From assembly GCF_014205835.1 (NCBI RefSeq), contig NZ_JACHCQ010000010.1, positions 1-64,000 of the forward strand: DNA of 64,000 bases, read 5' to 3'. This DNA comes from Pedobacter sp. AK013. Lineage in GTDB: Bacteria; Bacteroidota; Bacteroidia; Sphingobacteriales; Sphingobacteriaceae. The notes beneath the pieces were generated by a model. That model saw only the letters and a program-made list of their open reading frames with translations, was not told where the DNA came from and did not search any database. The position numbers and the translations under genes were made by a program. Position 1 is the first letter of the stretch; each line of letters starts with the position of its first letter. Shown here piece by piece: positions 18,205 through 27,675 of this stretch.

Positions 18205-19301
18205 TAAACCGTCCAGCTTTCACATTCCGCTAAGAAAAATTCATCAGCTTCAGCGCCGATACCGATTTCTTCAGGAACATCAAGAAAGTAACCATTGTAA
18301 GTTAGGCCACCAACAACCGGATCGACCAAATGCCCCAATAAAGCAGTATCGAGGTCGAAGAATTCAACATTAGGACTGGCATAAGCAAAATGGAGATTCG
18401 CACTTAAGGCAATTCTGGTTTCGAGCATACTTCCAATCATACATTTTACGCCCCGTTGTAAGGCTTCTTCATGAATTTTTTGCGCTTCTAAAATACCCCC
18501 GGATTTTGAAAATTTAATGTTTAAATAAGTGGTAGACTGGCTATTAATCAGTTTCCGGGCATCATGGTGGTTATAACAGCTTTCATCGGCCATTAATTTA
18601 ATTGGCGAATTTACATTCAGCTCTGGTAATTTATCATCGTACCAGGTGCGCATGGGTTGTTCGCAAAACTCAATATTGTATTTTTCCAGTTCGCCTAAAG
18701 CAAATAAAGCATCATCAAAACTCCAGCCCTGGTTGGCATCCAGGCGCAAAATCAAATCTTCGCCTACTGCAGCGCGGATATGTTTTACCCTTTCTATATC
18801 ATCATGTACTTTTTTGCCCAGCTTAATTTTTATAATCCGGCAACCCTGGCTTTTATATTTCAATGCTGTTGTAGCCATTCCCTCTGGTGTGTCTATGCCG
18901 ATGGTCATATCGGTTTCGATGCTGCGTTTCGTTCCTCCAAGAAATTTATACAATGGCAATTTGGCATTTTTCGCTGCAATATCAAATAATGCCATATCGA
19001 AAGCACTTTTAATAGTACTGTTATGATCAGCATAGCCCAATAAATCGTTCATCCGTTCCGGAATTTCTAAAGGATCTTTACCTTTTAAAATAGCAGCAAA
19101 ATCTTTAGCCATGGCAATACAGGTTTCCTGGGTTTCGCCTACAATCATCGGGAAAGCAGAGCACTCTCCAATGCCGTGAATACCTGTATCGGTATAAATC
19201 CTCACTAATACATTCTGGGCAAAGTGCATGGTTCCTGTGGCAATTACAAAAGGTTCCATGGGGATGCTAAAGCGGTATATTTCTGTATGGGTGATTTTCA
19301 T
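18204..19301 (-). CDS. Dipeptide epimerase (enolase superfamily)
   Basis: A 365-residue member of the mandelate racemase/muconate lactonizing group, most like L-Ala-D/L-Glu and related dipeptide epimerases that recycle murein peptides. The N-terminal capping domain (residues 1 to about 120) precedes a barrel showing the catalytic Lys pair in IIKIKLG, the metal ligands in LRLDANQGW, then a Glu and ADES, and the opposing Lys in LNIKFSKSGG. The dipeptide-binding C-terminal motif is FFDLDTALLGHL. Its neighbour is a GH25 lysozyme on the other strand, so the two could both serve peptidoglycan turnover. Start ATG at 19301; a CCTTNNN heptamer array lies just upstream. Confidence 0.88.
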   Translation of the reverse strand: MKITHTEIYRFSIPMEPFVIATGTMHFAQNVLVRIYTDTGIHGIGECSAFPMIVGETQETCIAMAKDFAAILKGKDPLEIPERMNDLLGYADHNSTIKSAFDMALFDIAAKNAKLPLYKFLGGTKRSIETDMTIGIDTPEGMATTALKYKSQGCRIIKIKLGKKVHDDIERVKHIRAAVGEDLILRLDANQGWSFDDALFALGELEKYNIEFCEQPMRTWYDDKLPELNVNSPIKLMADESCYNHHDARKLINSQSTTYLNIKFSKSGGILEAQKIHEEALQRGVKCMIGSMLETRIALSANLHFAYASPNVEFFDLDTALLGHLVDPVVGGLTYNGYFLDVPEEIGIGAEADEFFLAECESWTV

Positions 19302-19307
19302 TTTTTA

Positions 19308-19338
19308 GGGTTAAGGATAAAAGGCTTAAGGTTTAAGA
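19308..19338 (-). repeat. CCTTNNN heptamer array in the epimerase leader
   Basis: Read on the minus strand, the leader contains TCTTAAA-CCTTAAG-CCTTTTA followed by TCCTTAACCCT, ending six bases before the ATG. The 14-mer CCTTAAGCCTTTTA is identical to one in the nitroreductase leader at 28341-28354. The remainder of the 258 bp gap up to 19559 shows nothing else recognisable. Confidence 0.6.
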
Positions 19339-19559
19339 TTTATTAATCAAAGGGTAGTCAGTTTGTGTAGTTTAAATTCTTGAGCCACTGTGTCAAATTT
19401 TCGGATAAACAACTCATTTTTGCTCAAATCCATTCATCCAGATAGATTTCTAACTAAAGTATAAAAACAAAAACTAAATCGAAACAGGTTTGTAGATTAT
19501 TAATAGCTTTACGTTTCAAATTAAATTCGATTCCCCATTATATTTTACACCACGCGACC

Positions 19560-21569
19560 ATGTCAGAAACCAATAATTTAATCCATGCTTCATCACCTTA
19601 TTTGCTGCAACATGCCCATAACCCGGTTAATTGGTACGAATGGGGGACTGAAGCATTAGCAAAAGCCAAGGCCGAAAACAAACTGATTTTAGTAAGTATC
19701 GGTTACTCGGCCTGCCACTGGTGCCACGTAATGGAGCGCGAAAGTTTCGAAAACCACGAAGTTGCTGAAGTGATGAACAGGCATTTTATCTGTATTAAAG
19801 TTGATCGCGAGGAACGTCCGGATATTGACCAGATTTATATGTATGCCATCCAACTCATGACGGGTAGCGGTGGTTGGCCTTTAAACTGTATTTGCTTGCC
19901 AGATCAGCGTCCAATCTATGGCGGAACTTATTTCAGGAAAAATGATTGGATCAATATTCTGGAAAACGTGGCTGCTTTATGGGCAAATGAGCCTGATAAA
20001 GCCATTCAATATGCTGAAAGGTTAACTTCGGGCATTAAAGACAGTGAAAAGATAATCCCAGCAGTAACTGCAGAAGAATATACCCAGGAGCGTTTAACTG
20101 AAATTATCGATCCTTGGAAACGTCATTTCGATATTGGTTATGGAGGTTATAATCGCGCTCCAAAATTTCCTTTGCCCAATAATTGGGTCTTTTTATTGCG
20201 TTATGGTTTTTTAAAAGATGATGAATCTGTTTTTACAGCGGTTTGCCATACGCTCGAAGAAATGAGTAGAGGCGGTATTTATGATCAGATTGGTGGAGGT
20301 TTTGCCCGTTATTCGGTTGATGATAGATGGCATGTGCCACATTTTGAAAAGATGCTTTACGATAATGCACAATTGATCAGTTTATATGCAGAAGCCTATC
20401 AGTGTACCAAATTTGACGCTTTTAAACAGACTGTTGTAGAAACCATTAATTGGGTTTTTGACGAAATGACCTCTACAGATGGATTGTTTTATTCGGCATT
20501 GGATGCAGATAGCGAAGGGATAGAAGGTAAGTACTATGTTTGGGACAAAGCAGAATTCGATCAGGTTTTGGGAGACGATGCTCAACTAATGGGCGCTTAT
20601 TATAATATTACAGAAGATGGTAATTGGGAAGAAGAACAAACTAATATCCTGCGTAAAACAATCAGTGATGATGATTTACTGGCGAAATTTAACATTACGG
20701 CTGAGGTACTTTATGACAAGGTAAACTCCGCCAAAACAAAATTGATGGCTGTTCGCAGCAAAAGAGTTAGGCCAGGTTTGGATGATAAATGTTTAACCGC
20801 CTGGAATGGCATGATGATTAAAGCTTTGGCTGATGCTGCAGCCGTATTGAATCACAGACACTATTATGAAAGAGCCTCAACTGCAGCCAGTTTTATTTTA
20901 AACCACTTAAAAGCTAAAAATGGTGGCTTATACCGTAATTATAAAAATGGAAAGGCCTCTATTACGGGCTTCTTGGATGATTATGCTTTTTTTATTGAAG
21001 CGTTAATTGCCTTGTACGAAGCTGATTTTAATGAAAAATGGTTGGAAGAGGCAAAATCGTTAACTGATTATGTAATCGCTAATTTTACGGATGCAGATTC
21101 GTCCATGTTTTTTTATACCTCAGCAGAAAGCGAAGATTTAATTGCCCGTAAACATGAAGTGATGGATAATGTTATTCCGGCTTCAAATTCTACCATGGCG
21201 CAGAATTTAAAAAAACTGGGTTTGCTTTTTGATGTTGAACAATATATCGAAAAAGCTGCAGAAATGCTTGCTGCGGTTCATCCGAAGATCAAAAGTTATG
21301 GTTCTGCTTATTCAAACTGGGCCATTCAATTGTTAAACGAAATTTACGGCATAAACGAAATTGCCATTACCGGTTTAGAAACCGATAATATTAAATTAGC
21401 ATTAAGCGGATATTATATTCCGAACAAAATTACATTGGGTGGAACAAAAAGTAACCTGCCGCTGTTAAAAGGTAAGCAAAGCAACGAAACAAAAGTTTAT
21501 ATTTGCCGAAATAAAGTATGCCAGTTGCCGGTTAACACTGTTGAGGACGCATTAGGGTATTTACAATAA
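19560..21569 (+). CDS. Thioredoxin-domain protein, YyaL/SSP411 family
   Basis: A 669-residue protein of the DUF255/YyaL (spermatogenesis-associated 20) family. The N-terminal 150 residues form a thioredoxin-like domain beginning [17 protein letters not shown], with the redox motif Cys52-His-Trp-Cys55 in [14 protein letters not shown]. The remainder is an (alpha/alpha)6 barrel resembling N-acylglucosamine 2-epimerase-type enzymes ([37 protein letters not shown]). Its substrate is not known; a cytoplasmic location is expected since no signal peptide is seen. It is followed after 10 bp by the SlyD-type isomerase, so the two probably share a transcript and may both concern protein folding or thiol state. 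Confidence 0.92.
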   Translation: MSETNNLIHASSPYLLQHAHNPVNWYEWGTEALAKAKAENKLILVSIGYSACHWCHVMERESFENHEVAEVMNRHFICIKVDREERPDIDQIYMYAIQLMTGSGGWPLNCICLPDQRPIYGGTYFRKNDWINILENVAALWANEPDKAIQYAERLTSGIKDSEKIIPAVTAEEYTQERLTEIIDPWKRHFDIGYGGYNRAPKFPLPNNWVFLLRYGFLKDDESVFTAVCHTLEEMSRGGIYDQIGGGFARYSVDDRWHVPHFEKMLYDNAQLISLYAEAYQCTKFDAFKQTVVETINWVFDEMTSTDGLFYSALDADSEGIEGKYYVWDKAEFDQVLGDDAQLMGAYYNITEDGNWEEEQTNILRKTISDDDLLAKFNITAEVLYDKVNSAKTKLMAVRSKRVRPGLDDKCLTAWNGMMIKALADAAAVLNHRHYYERASTAASFILNHLKAKNGGLYRNYKNGKASITGFLDDYAFFIEALIALYEADFNEKWLEEAKSLTDYVIANFTDADSSMFFYTSAESEDLIARKHEVMDNVIPASNSTMAQNLKKLGLLFDVEQYIEKAAEMLAAVHPKIKSYGSAYSNWAIQLLNEIYGINEIAITGLETDNIKLALSGYYIPNKITLGGTKSNLPLLKGKQSNETKVYICRNKVCQLPVNTVEDALGYLQ

Positions 21570-21579
21570 ATTAATTTAA

Positions 21580-22086
21580 ATGAATATTTCACCAAACTCT
21601 GTAGTAGCGTTAACTTACGAATTACATACTACTAACGAAGAAGGACAACAAGTTTTTGTAGAAAAAGCTGACGAACAAAATCCTTTAGTATTTTTATATG
21701 GCGTTGGCATGATGTTGCCTAAATTTGAAGAGCATTTAACCGGTTTGAAAACTGGTGATGAATATGGCTTTGAGCTATCTGCTGCAGATGGTTATGGCGA
21801 TATTGATCCAGGTGCTTTTGCAGATCTACCAAAAACAATGTTTACTGAAGCAGGAGGCGAATTGCCAAATGTTGGTGATGTGATTCCATTGCAAGATAAT
21901 AATGGCAACCAGTTTAGAGCAGGTGTTACTGCTGTTCACGATGAAACCATCTCAGTAGATTTAAACCATCCAATGGCTGGTAAAAACTTATTGTTTAGCG
22001 GTGTGATTTTAAATGTACGTGAGGCTACTCAAGATGAATTGGCTCATGGCCATGCGCACGGAGCTGATGGTCACTCAGGTCACTAA
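21580..22086 (+). CDS. slyD: SlyD-type FKBP peptidyl-prolyl isomerase
   Basis: A 168-residue FKBP-type prolyl isomerase with an inserted chaperone flap. The FKBP frame is visible as VALTYELHT ... PLVFLYGVGMMLPKFEEHLTGL and a late DLNHPMAGKNLLFSGVIL, the SlyD signature. The insert-in-flap domain lies between them. The tail after residue 155 is rich in His and Gly (HGHAHGADGHSGH), as in nickel-binding SlyD, so metal binding is likely. It is cytoplasmic and second in a two-gene unit after the YyaL-type gene, ended by a terminator at 22113-22159. Confidence 0.92.
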   Translation: MNISPNSVVALTYELHTTNEEGQQVFVEKADEQNPLVFLYGVGMMLPKFEEHLTGLKTGDEYGFELSAADGYGDIDPGAFADLPKTMFTEAGGELPNVGDVIPLQDNNGNQFRAGVTAVHDETISVDLNHPMAGKNLLFSGVILNVREATQDELAHGHAHGADGHSGH

Positions 22087-22112
22087 TTAATCGATATAAA
22101 CGATTTTCAAAG

Positions 22113-22159
22113 AAGTCAAGTTTTAAATAGCAATTTTGCCGTTTAAACTTGACTTTTTT
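22113..22159 (+). terminator. Rho-independent terminator after slyD
   Basis: AAGTCAAGTTT (22113-22123) pairs with AAACTTGACTT (22145-22155), and a T-run continues to 22159. The stem is 11 bp with a 21-base loop that has some inner pairing potential. Confidence 0.7.
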
Positions 22160-22176
22160 CGTTAATATGTCAAAGT

Positions 22177-22815
22177 TTAATCTTGAAAAACCTCATCCAG
22201 GACAAGTTTAAAGCCAGGCAATATCGCTGTGGTTACCTCTTCGCCCTCAGTAAGCAGTTTGGTAGGCTGAAACTTGCCGTTATCATCAAGGATATACCTG
22301 AAAAATGTTTTGTCAGATGGACTTACGATCCAATATTCTTTAACACCTGCTTCTTCGTAGACTTCATATTTGTTGATTAGTTCTTTTTTATTATTGCCTG
22401 GAGATAAAATTTCGACAACAATATCTGGTGCACCAATACAGCCACGCTTATCTAATTTAGTCGGATCGCAAACTATCACAATATCGGGCTGCACCACAGT
22501 AAAAACTTCTCTGTCATCTTGAGTCTTTTTAGCCAAACGTACATCAAAGGGTGCAGTGTAAACACGGCAGGATTTGCCTTGGAGCGCATTGTAAATTGGC
22601 CCAAAAATATTGGTTAAAATACCCTGGTGGATCCTAGAAGGAGCGGGGCTCATTTCAAAAATGTAGCCTTTAATAATCTCTAAGCGCTCTTCAAATTCGA
22701 AGCGCATATAATCTGCATAACTGTAAATAGCAGAAAAATCTACCTCGTTAAGGGTTTTAATGGGAGGTAACTCCTCTTCGGTAGGGTATGGCTTGATATT
22801 TTTCATATGAGGCAT
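22177..22815 (-). CDS. Uma2-family (PD-(D/E)XK) endonuclease-like protein
   Basis: A 212-residue protein of the Uma2/DUF820 family, which has the restriction-endonuclease fold. The core motif is present: QPDIVIVCD (first acid), then GAPDIVVEILSPGN with the D ... E-x-hydrophobic pattern, followed by the helix KYEVYEEAGVKEYWIV. Members are common in cyanobacteria and Bacteroidota, usually as lone genes or in multiple copies; some are thought to be transposon-derived or defence-related, but their activity is poorly known. It stands alone here between slyD and the anti-sigma gene, with no methylase or transposase partner. A start at the second Met (22806) is also possible. Confidence 0.85.
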   Translation of the reverse strand: MPHMKNIKPYPTEEELPPIKTLNEVDFSAIYSYADYMRFEFEERLEIIKGYIFEMSPAPSRIHQGILTNIFGPIYNALQGKSCRVYTAPFDVRLAKKTQDDREVFTVVQPDIVIVCDPTKLDKRGCIGAPDIVVEILSPGNNKKELINKYEVYEEAGVKEYWIVSPSDKTFFRYILDDNGKFQPTKLLTEGEEVTTAILPGFKLVLDEVFQD

Positions 22816-22847
22816 TTAACCAAATATACTAAATATCTTAGTTTTTT

Positions 22848-24077
22848 TTAAAAATCAATTTTCAACCGCAGTCCACCATTAGTGAGGTTAAGGTTTTCCT
22901 TAGAGAAAGTTTTCATAGGCAACCTTAAAAAGGGCTCGATAGCTATGTTATTCTTTTTGGAAATTTTCTGCTTATAGCCCAAAGAGAAATTGTAGAACCC
23001 GATATATCTATCAGGATTTATGCTCTCCTCGGGTTGCGGCTCAACCGTTTTTTCTTTAACAATCATGGTTTTAGAATCTGCATAACCATTTACCGCCGGA
23101 GAAGAAAAGCTTTGAACCTGATTTACGATATAACTGTTTTGCTGCGAATTATTTAAAACAGCTAGCGCAGATACCCCAACATTGGTATAAAGTTTATCAC
23201 TTATATTGTACTTTAATTCTAAAGGAACATTAATTCCACGCACTTTAGCATCAACTGAAGCTAAGTTTTTGCCTGATAAGGTTTGTGGTGCAGTGGCATC
23301 TAACGATTCCGTTGTACTAATAGAAGCATATGATACACCAGAACTTATTGACAATTTATTGGCAATGGCATACGACAAAGAAAATCCATAATTCATGGTT
23401 ACTTTATTGTCGTTACCCATAGCAGGGGCAATGTATAGGTCAGGTTGCCATTTAGAGCTCCCGCTCGTTTTATCGGCAGGTTTGTGCTGGTTTACATAAC
23501 TATCATGAGCAAGCAACTTTTCAAAGTTTGTTTGTGGGCTGGGTTGAGGCTTGTTCTTTTCTGTTAAAATATTAAATTCTTTTGATTTTAAATTTGAAAG
23601 ATTTGTACCAGAAAGTTTATTATCCAATAAATTGTTATTAATTGGATTTAATTCTTCCGATGTATTGATAAATCCATAGCTATGCTGTTGTTCCAATATC
23701 GGTTTTAAATTTTCTGTAACCTTGGTAGAGTAATTACCAGCTAAATTATTTACTGCAGTGGTATGGTTGTTAATATTATTGTTTAATGGTGGCTTAATAT
23801 TTTTTGGCGAAATTAGGATATCTGTATTTCCATGAACAGGACTATGGTCTGCTTTAGATTTAGCTATTGTAGCATTTTTTTTCTGATCTATATTGTTTTG
23901 CGCAAAAAATACAGCTCCGAAGATGAAAATTAAGGCAGCAGCAGCCCATAAAGGCCAGTAAGCAATGCCTCGTTTCTTATTTTTTTTCTCCGAAAAGCGC
24001 TCCCAGGCACCATCAGGGTATGTTTCCTCATGGTTTTGGAGTTGCGCGGTAATATGCTCAATTAATTCCTTATCCAT
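22848..24077 (-). CDS. Membrane anti-sigma-like protein with C-terminal beta-barrel
   Basis: A 409-residue protein in three parts. Residues 1 to about 35 are charged and cytoplasmic in character (MDKELIEHITAQLQNHEETY ... WERFSEKK). One transmembrane helix follows (YWPLWAAAALIFIFGAVFFA). A long Asn/Ser-rich linker leads to a C-terminal region of amphipathic strands (YGFSLSYAIANKLSISSGVSYA, ... LKIDF) like a small outer-membrane barrel, ending in Phe. It overlaps the ECF sigma gene by 8 bases, so it is very likely its regulator. Joining an inner-membrane helix to a barrel-like domain is topologically odd; such proteins recur beside Bacteroidota sigma genes. How it senses a signal is unknown. 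Confidence 0.75.
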   Translation of the reverse strand: MDKELIEHITAQLQNHEETYPDGAWERFSEKKNKKRGIAYWPLWAAAALIFIFGAVFFAQNNIDQKKNATIAKSKADHSPVHGNTDILISPKNIKPPLNNNINNHTTAVNNLAGNYSTKVTENLKPILEQQHSYGFINTSEELNPINNNLLDNKLSGTNLSNLKSKEFNILTEKNKPQPSPQTNFEKLLAHDSYVNQHKPADKTSGSSKWQPDLYIAPAMGNDNKVTMNYGFSLSYAIANKLSISSGVSYASISTTESLDATAPQTLSGKNLASVDAKVRGINVPLELKYNISDKLYTNVGVSALAVLNNSQQNSYIVNQVQSFSSPAVNGYADSKTMIVKEKTVEPQPEESINPDRYIGFYNFSLGYKQKISKKNNIAIEPFLRLPMKTFSKENLNLTNGGLRLKIDF

Positions 24078-24654
24078 TTTTTTCGTATGAATTAACCATG
24101 GTATTTAGGTAAAGGGTACGTAACTTATTTTTAGAACGTGTGAGGTAAACACGACTGGAACTTTCCGGAATGTTTAACATCTTCGAAATTTCATCGTGGG
24201 CAAAGCCCTCAATTTCATATAAGTTAAATACCAGTCTCTGCGTATCTGGTAAGTGATTTAGTAAATTCAAAATATCATTAACGTGTAGTTCCGAAGCAAT
24301 CGAAACCTGGGTAACAGGATGTTCACTTTCTGCTAAATCATCAACATAAAACTGAACCTTAGCACTCCGAATCTTATCTATCGCCGTTCGCGAAGCAATC
24401 TGGGCAATCCAACCTTTAAACGATCGTTGTAATTCTTCCGGATTCTTTGGTGCTTTGAAGCCACCAACATGTTTGAAAATCTTGATAAAGCTATCATTTA
24501 CAAGCTCTTCACTATCCGAAGGATTCTTGGTATACCTTAAAATTATGCCCATTAAATAGCCATAAAATGATTTATACATCATTTCTTTACAGCTATTGTC
24601 GTTTTTTACACAGCCTTTTAAAATTTCCTCAAAACTGAGTATTTTTTTTATCAC
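24070..24654 (-). CDS. ECF-type RNA polymerase sigma factor
   Basis: A 194-residue sigma-70 family factor of the extracytoplasmic group. Region 2 is visible as YTKNPSDSEELVNDSFIKIF and FKGWIAQIASRTAIDKIR; region 4 as LPDTQRLVFNLYEIEGF followed by the helix-turn-helix HDEISKMLNIPESSSRVYL. It directs polymerase to a small set of stress or envelope promoters and is held in check by a partner, almost certainly the overlapping downstream gene at 22848. The start is a GTG at 24654; no ATG lies near the N-terminus until residue 24, inside region 2, so GTG is needed for a complete factor. Confidence 0.92.
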   Translation of the reverse strand: MIKKILSFEEILKGCVKNDNSCKEMMYKSFYGYLMGIILRYTKNPSDSEELVNDSFIKIFKHVGGFKAPKNPEELQRSFKGWIAQIASRTAIDKIRSAKVQFYVDDLAESEHPVTQVSIASELHVNDILNLLNHLPDTQRLVFNLYEIEGFAHDEISKMLNIPESSSRVYLTRSKNKLRTLYLNTMVNSYEKNG

Positions 24655-24717
24655 TCCTGTAAAGGACTATTTATTAAAGGTTTATCATGATTAATTATTG
24701 CAAATTTAAGAAAAATA

Positions 24718-24742
24718 ACACCACCCAATTTTTGGGTGATGT
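24718..24742 (-). terminator. Terminator of the DUF4397 lipoprotein gene
   Basis: An 11-base inverted repeat (24718-24728 and 24732-24742, one G-T pair, three-base loop). On the minus strand it is followed by TTATTTTT. Confidence 0.65.
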
Positions 24743-24776
24743 CAGTTTCCGTTTCCACAGGTAGAGTGAAATATTT

Positions 24777-25472
24777 TTATTTGTTCGTCATCACTGATAA
24801 ACCAACGCCCGTACTATCGGTTTTGCTCGATAAGCCTTTAGCCCAGATGGTATAAATTTTGCCTTTTTCGATTTTAACGGCTGGTAAGCTAACCTTAACT
24901 GCTCCACCCTGTTTTAATTGGAAAGTATAGCTGTCATTTGGTGCAATATTGCTAAAAGTGGTAAACTCTTTAAATGCTTTAGCAGTAAATAAAGGTGCAT
25001 CAGTACCTGCAACTGCTAAATCAAACGGAGCAGAACCCGGACTTAAGTTTACAAAACGAACTTTAGCCTTATCAGTTTCAGGTGCTTTTAAATCATCTTC
25101 AAGGATCAAAAGTTTTGTAGATTTTAAAGTATCAACCACGAAAACCGAATAAAAGAATCCCGATTTTAATGTAGCTGTAGTATTTGTTAAATATTTTAAA
25201 GAATCTTTTTTAGCAACACCTACCAATCTTGTTCCAGGATAAGCTGCATAATATCCCAAATCTTTAGTGTAAGTAAAGCTGTTTATTTTTTGGTTATCCA
25301 ATATAAAATCCAAAGGACCTGTTCCGGGCGATGCATGAACAAAACCAATGCCCGCTGCTTCTATCGGATCGTTATTGAAATCCTTTTTACAAGCTGAAAT
25401 AGTTAAAGTTATTGCAAATAGAGAGAGTATAATTTTTACTGTACTGCTAAAATTTTTCAAATCCGTTTTCAT
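24777..25472 (-). CDS. DUF4397 lipoprotein
   Basis: A 231-residue surface or periplasmic lipoprotein. The N-terminus ends in a lipobox (TLTISAC, lipidated Cys at about residue 27). The rest contains two similar beta-rich modules that begin with phrases such as GFVHASPGTGPLDF and RFVNLSPGSAPFDL; this H/N-(A/L)-SP pattern is the hallmark of DUF4397, which has an immunoglobulin- or transthyretin-like fold. Function is unknown; roles in adhesion or surface structure are guesses. It has its own terminator and no obvious operon partner; the sigma gene downstream has a separate start region. Confidence 0.85.
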   Translation of the reverse strand: MKTDLKNFSSTVKIILSLFAITLTISACKKDFNNDPIEAAGIGFVHASPGTGPLDFILDNQKINSFTYTKDLGYYAAYPGTRLVGVAKKDSLKYLTNTTATLKSGFFYSVFVVDTLKSTKLLILEDDLKAPETDKAKVRFVNLSPGSAPFDLAVAGTDAPLFTAKAFKEFTTFSNIAPNDSYTFQLKQGGAVKVSLPAVKIEKGKIYTIWAKGLSSKTDSTGVGLSVMTNK

Positions 25473-25591
25473 TTTAATGTTTTAAATCAATTTTTAAACA
25501 AAATTGGTTAATGGCCATTAACGCTTTTTTCCTGTAAAACGATTAACGGAACGAAAACGCTACACCTGTGCTCATTTTTTTATAAAAGAAA

Positions 25592-25615
25592 AGCCACATG
25601 GGGGTGCATGTGGCT
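25592..25615 (-). terminator. Terminator of the ABC-F gene
   Basis: AGCCACATG (25592-25600) pairs with CATGTGGCT (25607-25615) with a six-base loop; on the minus strand it is followed by TTTCTTTTATAAAA. Confidence 0.65.
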
Positions 25616-25639
25616 ATAAAGCAAATATTTTAAGTGTAA

Positions 25640-27262
25640 TTAAGAATACATCTCTTCTCTTAATTTCGCAACATCACTGCTGTTAATGTATTCATCATAA
25701 GTCATTAACTTATCAATAGTACCCTTTGGTGTAATTTCGATAATGCGGTTGGCAACGGTTTCTGTTAACTGGTGATCTCGTGAGGTAAATAATATGGTAC
25801 CTTTAAAATCCTTCATACCATTGTTCAATGCTTCGATCGATTCTAAGTCCAAGTGGTTGGTTGGCTCATCAAACATTAATAAGTTAGCTTGTTGTAACAT
25901 CATTCTGGAGAACATACAGCGCATTTTCTCTCCTCCTGAAAGCACTTTTACGTTTTTGAGTACTTCTTCACCTGAGAATAACATACGGCCTAAAAAGCTA
26001 CGTACAAATTGTTCATCAGCATCAGTACCAGAGTACTCGCGCAGCCAATCTACCAGGTTTTCATCTTTACCGGCGAAATATTCAGAGTTATCATTCGGAA
26101 TATCTGCTGTACTGATGGTAACACCCCATTTAAATTCGCCTTTATGGTCTGTATCTCTGCCTGTTAAAACATCGTAAAATGCAGCGGTGGCTAAACTATT
26201 CTGAGATAATATGGCAATTTTATCGCCTTTATTAACCATGAAAGTAATTTTATCGAATAATACACCATCATTTCCGTTTTTGCCCAGGTTTTCTACCTGT
26301 AAAATCTGGTCGCCAGCCTCACGACCGGTATTGTTGAATATAATGGCCGGGTATTTTCTACTTGATGCTTTAATTTCAGTAATATCAATCTTATCTAAAG
26401 CTTTTTTACGTGAAGTAGCCTGTTTTGATTTAGAAGCATTTGCACTAAACCTGCGGATAAATTCCTGCAGCTCTTTCACCTTATCTTCCATTTTCTTATT
26501 CTGGTCGCTGCGTTGTTTTAGTGCCAGTTGACTAGATTCGTACCAGAAGGTATAGTTACCGGTATAAATGCTCATTTTAGCGAAATCGATATCCACAATA
26601 TGTGTACATACCGCATCTAAAAAGTGCCTGTCGTGCGATACTACCAATACAATGTTCTGATAATCGGCCAAAAAATTCTCTAACCAGGCAATGGTTTCAA
26701 TATCCAAATCGTTGGTAGGCTCATCCAGCAGTAAAATATCTGGGTTGCCAAACAGGGCCTGCGCCAATAATACACGTACTTTTTGTGTATTATCGAGTTC
26801 CTTTAACAGTTTATAGTGGTTATCTTCGGTTATACCCAAATTGCTCAGCATGGTTGCTGCATTGCTTTCCATGTTCCAGCCATCCATTTCTGCAAACAGA
26901 TTTTCAAGCTCTCCGGCGCGTTCGCCATCTTTCTCAGAGAAATCTTCTTTCATGTAAATGGCGTCTTTCTCTTTCATAATGGCATAAAGTTCTTTATGAC
27001 CAATCATTACGGTTTCTAATACCGAAAACTCATCAAACTCGTAGTGATTTTGTTTTAAAACCGCCATTCTTTCGCCTGGAGTAAAAGCCACGCTACCAGA
27101 GGTCTGACTCACTTCTCCTGATAAAATTTTTAGAAAAGTAGATTTACCTGCGCCGTTAGCCCCAATTACACCATAGCAGTTGCCCTGGGTAAATTTTAAG
27201 TTAACATCTTCAAATAATGTGCGTTTGCCGTATCGTAACGATAAATTAGAAACTGAAATCAT
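25640..27262 (-). CDS. ybiT: ABC-F translation factor, YbiT-like
   Basis: A 540-residue cytoplasmic protein with two ABC ATPase domains and no membrane segments, as in ABC-F proteins that bind the ribosomal E site and relieve stalled translation. Domain 1 has Walker A GANGAGKST and Walker B LLLDEPTNDLD; domain 2 has LSGGEKMRC and MFDEPTNHLD. Between them is the P-site tRNA interaction motif region (a basic helical linker with SANASKSKQATSRKK). The signature loop of domain 1 reads LDNTQKVRVLLAQALF instead of LSGGQ, which is also how E. coli YbiT differs (PGWKLRVLLAQALF); this is why I favour YbiT over EttA or Uup. Resistance-type ABC-F is less likely given the family pattern. Confidence 0.9.
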   Translation of the reverse strand: MISVSNLSLRYGKRTLFEDVNLKFTQGNCYGVIGANGAGKSTFLKILSGEVSQTSGSVAFTPGERMAVLKQNHYEFDEFSVLETVMIGHKELYAIMKEKDAIYMKEDFSEKDGERAGELENLFAEMDGWNMESNAATMLSNLGITEDNHYKLLKELDNTQKVRVLLAQALFGNPDILLLDEPTNDLDIETIAWLENFLADYQNIVLVVSHDRHFLDAVCTHIVDIDFAKMSIYTGNYTFWYESSQLALKQRSDQNKKMEDKVKELQEFIRRFSANASKSKQATSRKKALDKIDITEIKASSRKYPAIIFNNTGREAGDQILQVENLGKNGNDGVLFDKITFMVNKGDKIAILSQNSLATAAFYDVLTGRDTDHKGEFKWGVTISTADIPNDNSEYFAGKDENLVDWLREYSGTDADEQFVRSFLGRMLFSGEEVLKNVKVLSGGEKMRCMFSRMMLQQANLLMFDEPTNHLDLESIEALNNGMKDFKGTILFTSRDHQLTETVANRIIEITPKGTIDKLMTYDEYINSSDVAKLREEMYS

Positions 27263-27675
27263 GCTATAATTGAAATAAGCCGCAAAGATACGGAAAAAGG
27301 TTGAGGGTAGGAAAGTGTTTAATGGTTTGCTTGCCGGAAAGTTTTAGTACAGAAATATTATAAGTTGGAAGGGTTAAGAAATGTAGGGGCTGGTTCTTGG
27401 TTGCGGGTGAAGCCCCGTTATCCGCTTTACTCCGTTACACTCCGTGTTCGCTGCTACCGGGTTTATTTTACAAAGGGGAGAAGCTTTTGAGCTAAAGGCT
27501 AAAAACTTAGTTCCCGAAAATTAAAACTTATTAAGCAAATTAAATTAAGGGGTACGTCATTCCCGCGTAGGCGGGAATCTTAACACAATATGCCGTATGC
27601 ATTAAGATTCGCAATCGAGTTGGGAATGAGGACCTATCTCAAAATACTTTATCCTAAAATATTTATTTTAGCCTC
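27263..27675. other. Non-coding gap with repeat remnants
   Basis: The first part (about 27380-27480) contains gcgggtgaagccccgttatccgctttactccg-like phrases similar to the other GC-richer gap elements. The second part is a palindromic element, listed separately. No gene is visible. Confidence 0.5.
27553..27629. repeat. Nested palindromic element, CGTCATTCCCGC type
   Basis: ATTCCCGC (27559-27566) and GCGGGAAT (27571-27578) form a tight hairpin with loop GTAG. ATCTTAA (27577-27583) can pair with TTAAGAT (27602-27608), and the outer CATTCCC with GGGAATG near 27622-27628. The same TCATTCCCGC..GCGGGAAT hairpin is common as dispersed repeats in many bacteria. Confidence 0.65.

Noticed and set aside
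22177-22815. Uma2-type gene as part of a restriction or defence island.
   Set aside because: No methylase, toxin, helicase or transposase partner near it; it is a lone gene.
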